Below, piece after piece: positions 5,843-6,106 of a stretch of DNA of 6,106 nt. This stretch comes from Candidatus Faecousia faecipullorum (GTDB taxonomy: Bacteria > Bacillota > Clostridia > Oscillospirales > Oscillospiraceae), in NCBI GenBank assembly GCA_018710805.1, contig DVJG01000196.1, forward strand, positions 1 through 6,106, written 5' to 3'. The notes below the pieces were generated by a model. The model saw only the letters and a program-made list of their open reading frames with translations, searched no databases and had not been told where the DNA came from. Both the position numbers and the translations under genes were made by a program. Position 1 is the stretch's first letter. Each line of letters begins with the position of its first letter.

Positions 5843-6106
5843 TCAGCAGGTAGCGCCGCCTTTGACAATCTTGCCCAGGACCTCTTCCTTGTTGATGCTG
5901 CCGCTGATGAGCTTTTCGTTGACATAGTCAAAGCCCAGGCGGTTTACGGTGTCTGCAAACCGCTCGCCGGAAATGCCCTCATCCCTGAAGAGGAGAATGG
6001 CCTTTTCGACCACAGCCAGCACCTCTTCCTCACTGGTGAAGATCTTGGTCAGAGGCACGCCGTGGGCCACCTTCTTGCCCCAGCGGCCGCCGATATAAAT
6101 ACGGTA
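5843..6106 (-). CDS. Nitrite/sulfite reductase 4Fe-4S domain protein, C-terminal part
   Basis: The last 87 codons of a gene that enters from beyond base 6106, frame open to the edge. The fragment begins YRIYIGGRWGKK, then VAHGVPL, LLFRDEGISGERFADTV and NRLGFDYV. The Y-IY-GG--GKK segment and the following helical region LLF--EGI-GERFADT--RLGF resemble the C-terminal tail of siroheme/4Fe-4S sulfite and nitrite reductases, including small anaerobic forms found in Clostridia. Such enzymes reduce sulfite or nitrite with six electrons in the cytoplasm. The cluster-binding cysteines would lie in the missing part, so activity and substrate cannot be judged. The protein ends G-G-A-T-C, with Cys as its last residue. 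The GTG at 6068-6070 opens an ORF but is internal, not the true start. It is followed by its own terminator and is unlikely to be co-transcribed with prfC. Confidence 0.8.
   Translation of the reverse strand, partial: YRIYIGGRWGKKVAHGVPLTKIFTSEEEVLAVVEKAILLFRDEGISGERFADTVNRLGFDYVNEKLISGSINKEEVLGKIVKGGATC

Noticed and set aside
5643..5927. Plus-strand frame of 94 codons across the prfC promoter and the reductase 3' end
   Set aside because: It runs through a terminator hairpin and into the antisense of the reductase; no ribosome site or recognisable motif was seen.

Overview
This window looks like chromosomal DNA from a low-GC-phylum (Firmicutes) anaerobe of the Clostridia. A mid-50s GC member of the Oscillospiraceae/Ruminococcaceae type is the best guess, inferred from strong GGAGG ribosome sites, Gram-positive style lipoprotein and sensor genes, an anaerobe-type siroheme sulfite/nitrite reductase and a DUF5662-like gene. 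No species can be named from sequence alone. Every supported gene lies on the minus strand, so transcription runs from high to low coordinates.

In transcription order the layout is as follows. The last 87 codons of a nitrite/sulfite reductase 4Fe-4S domain protein (5843-6106) end at a strong terminator (5711-5757). A promoter (5663-5691) and a leader of about 90 nt, holding a possible five-codon mini-ORF, precede prfC, peptide chain release factor 3 (3971-5563). prfC ends in two tandem hairpins (3935-3966 and 3902-3924). Next is a self-contained regulatory module: an OmpR/PhoB-family response regulator (3144-3815), a membrane sensor histidine kinase overlapping it by 4 nt (1774-3147), and a secreted lipoprotein resembling DUF6034 proteins (226-1692), closed by a terminator made of a perfect 16-bp inverted repeat (188-225). 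Finally a new promoter (92-120) drives the first 21 codons of a DUF5662-like gene that leaves the window at its left edge.

The most interesting signal is regulatory. Six-base direct repeats GTAAYS recur at an exact 11-bp period upstream of two genes. There are three copies before the lipoprotein gene (the most upstream copy covers the stop codon of the kinase gene) and two before the response regulator gene. In both places the copy nearest the promoter lies exactly 20 nt from a good -10 hexamer, so it takes the place of the -35 box. This is the geometry expected for activation by a PhoB-type regulator. I infer that the regulator controls its own operon and, through a separate internal promoter, the lipoprotein. 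The three genes would then form a closed envelope-sensing circuit whose stimulus and lipoprotein function are unknown.

The rest is ordinary housekeeping sequence. No tRNA, rRNA, CRISPR, insertion sequence or phage element was seen, and no stretch over 300 bases lacks a gene.
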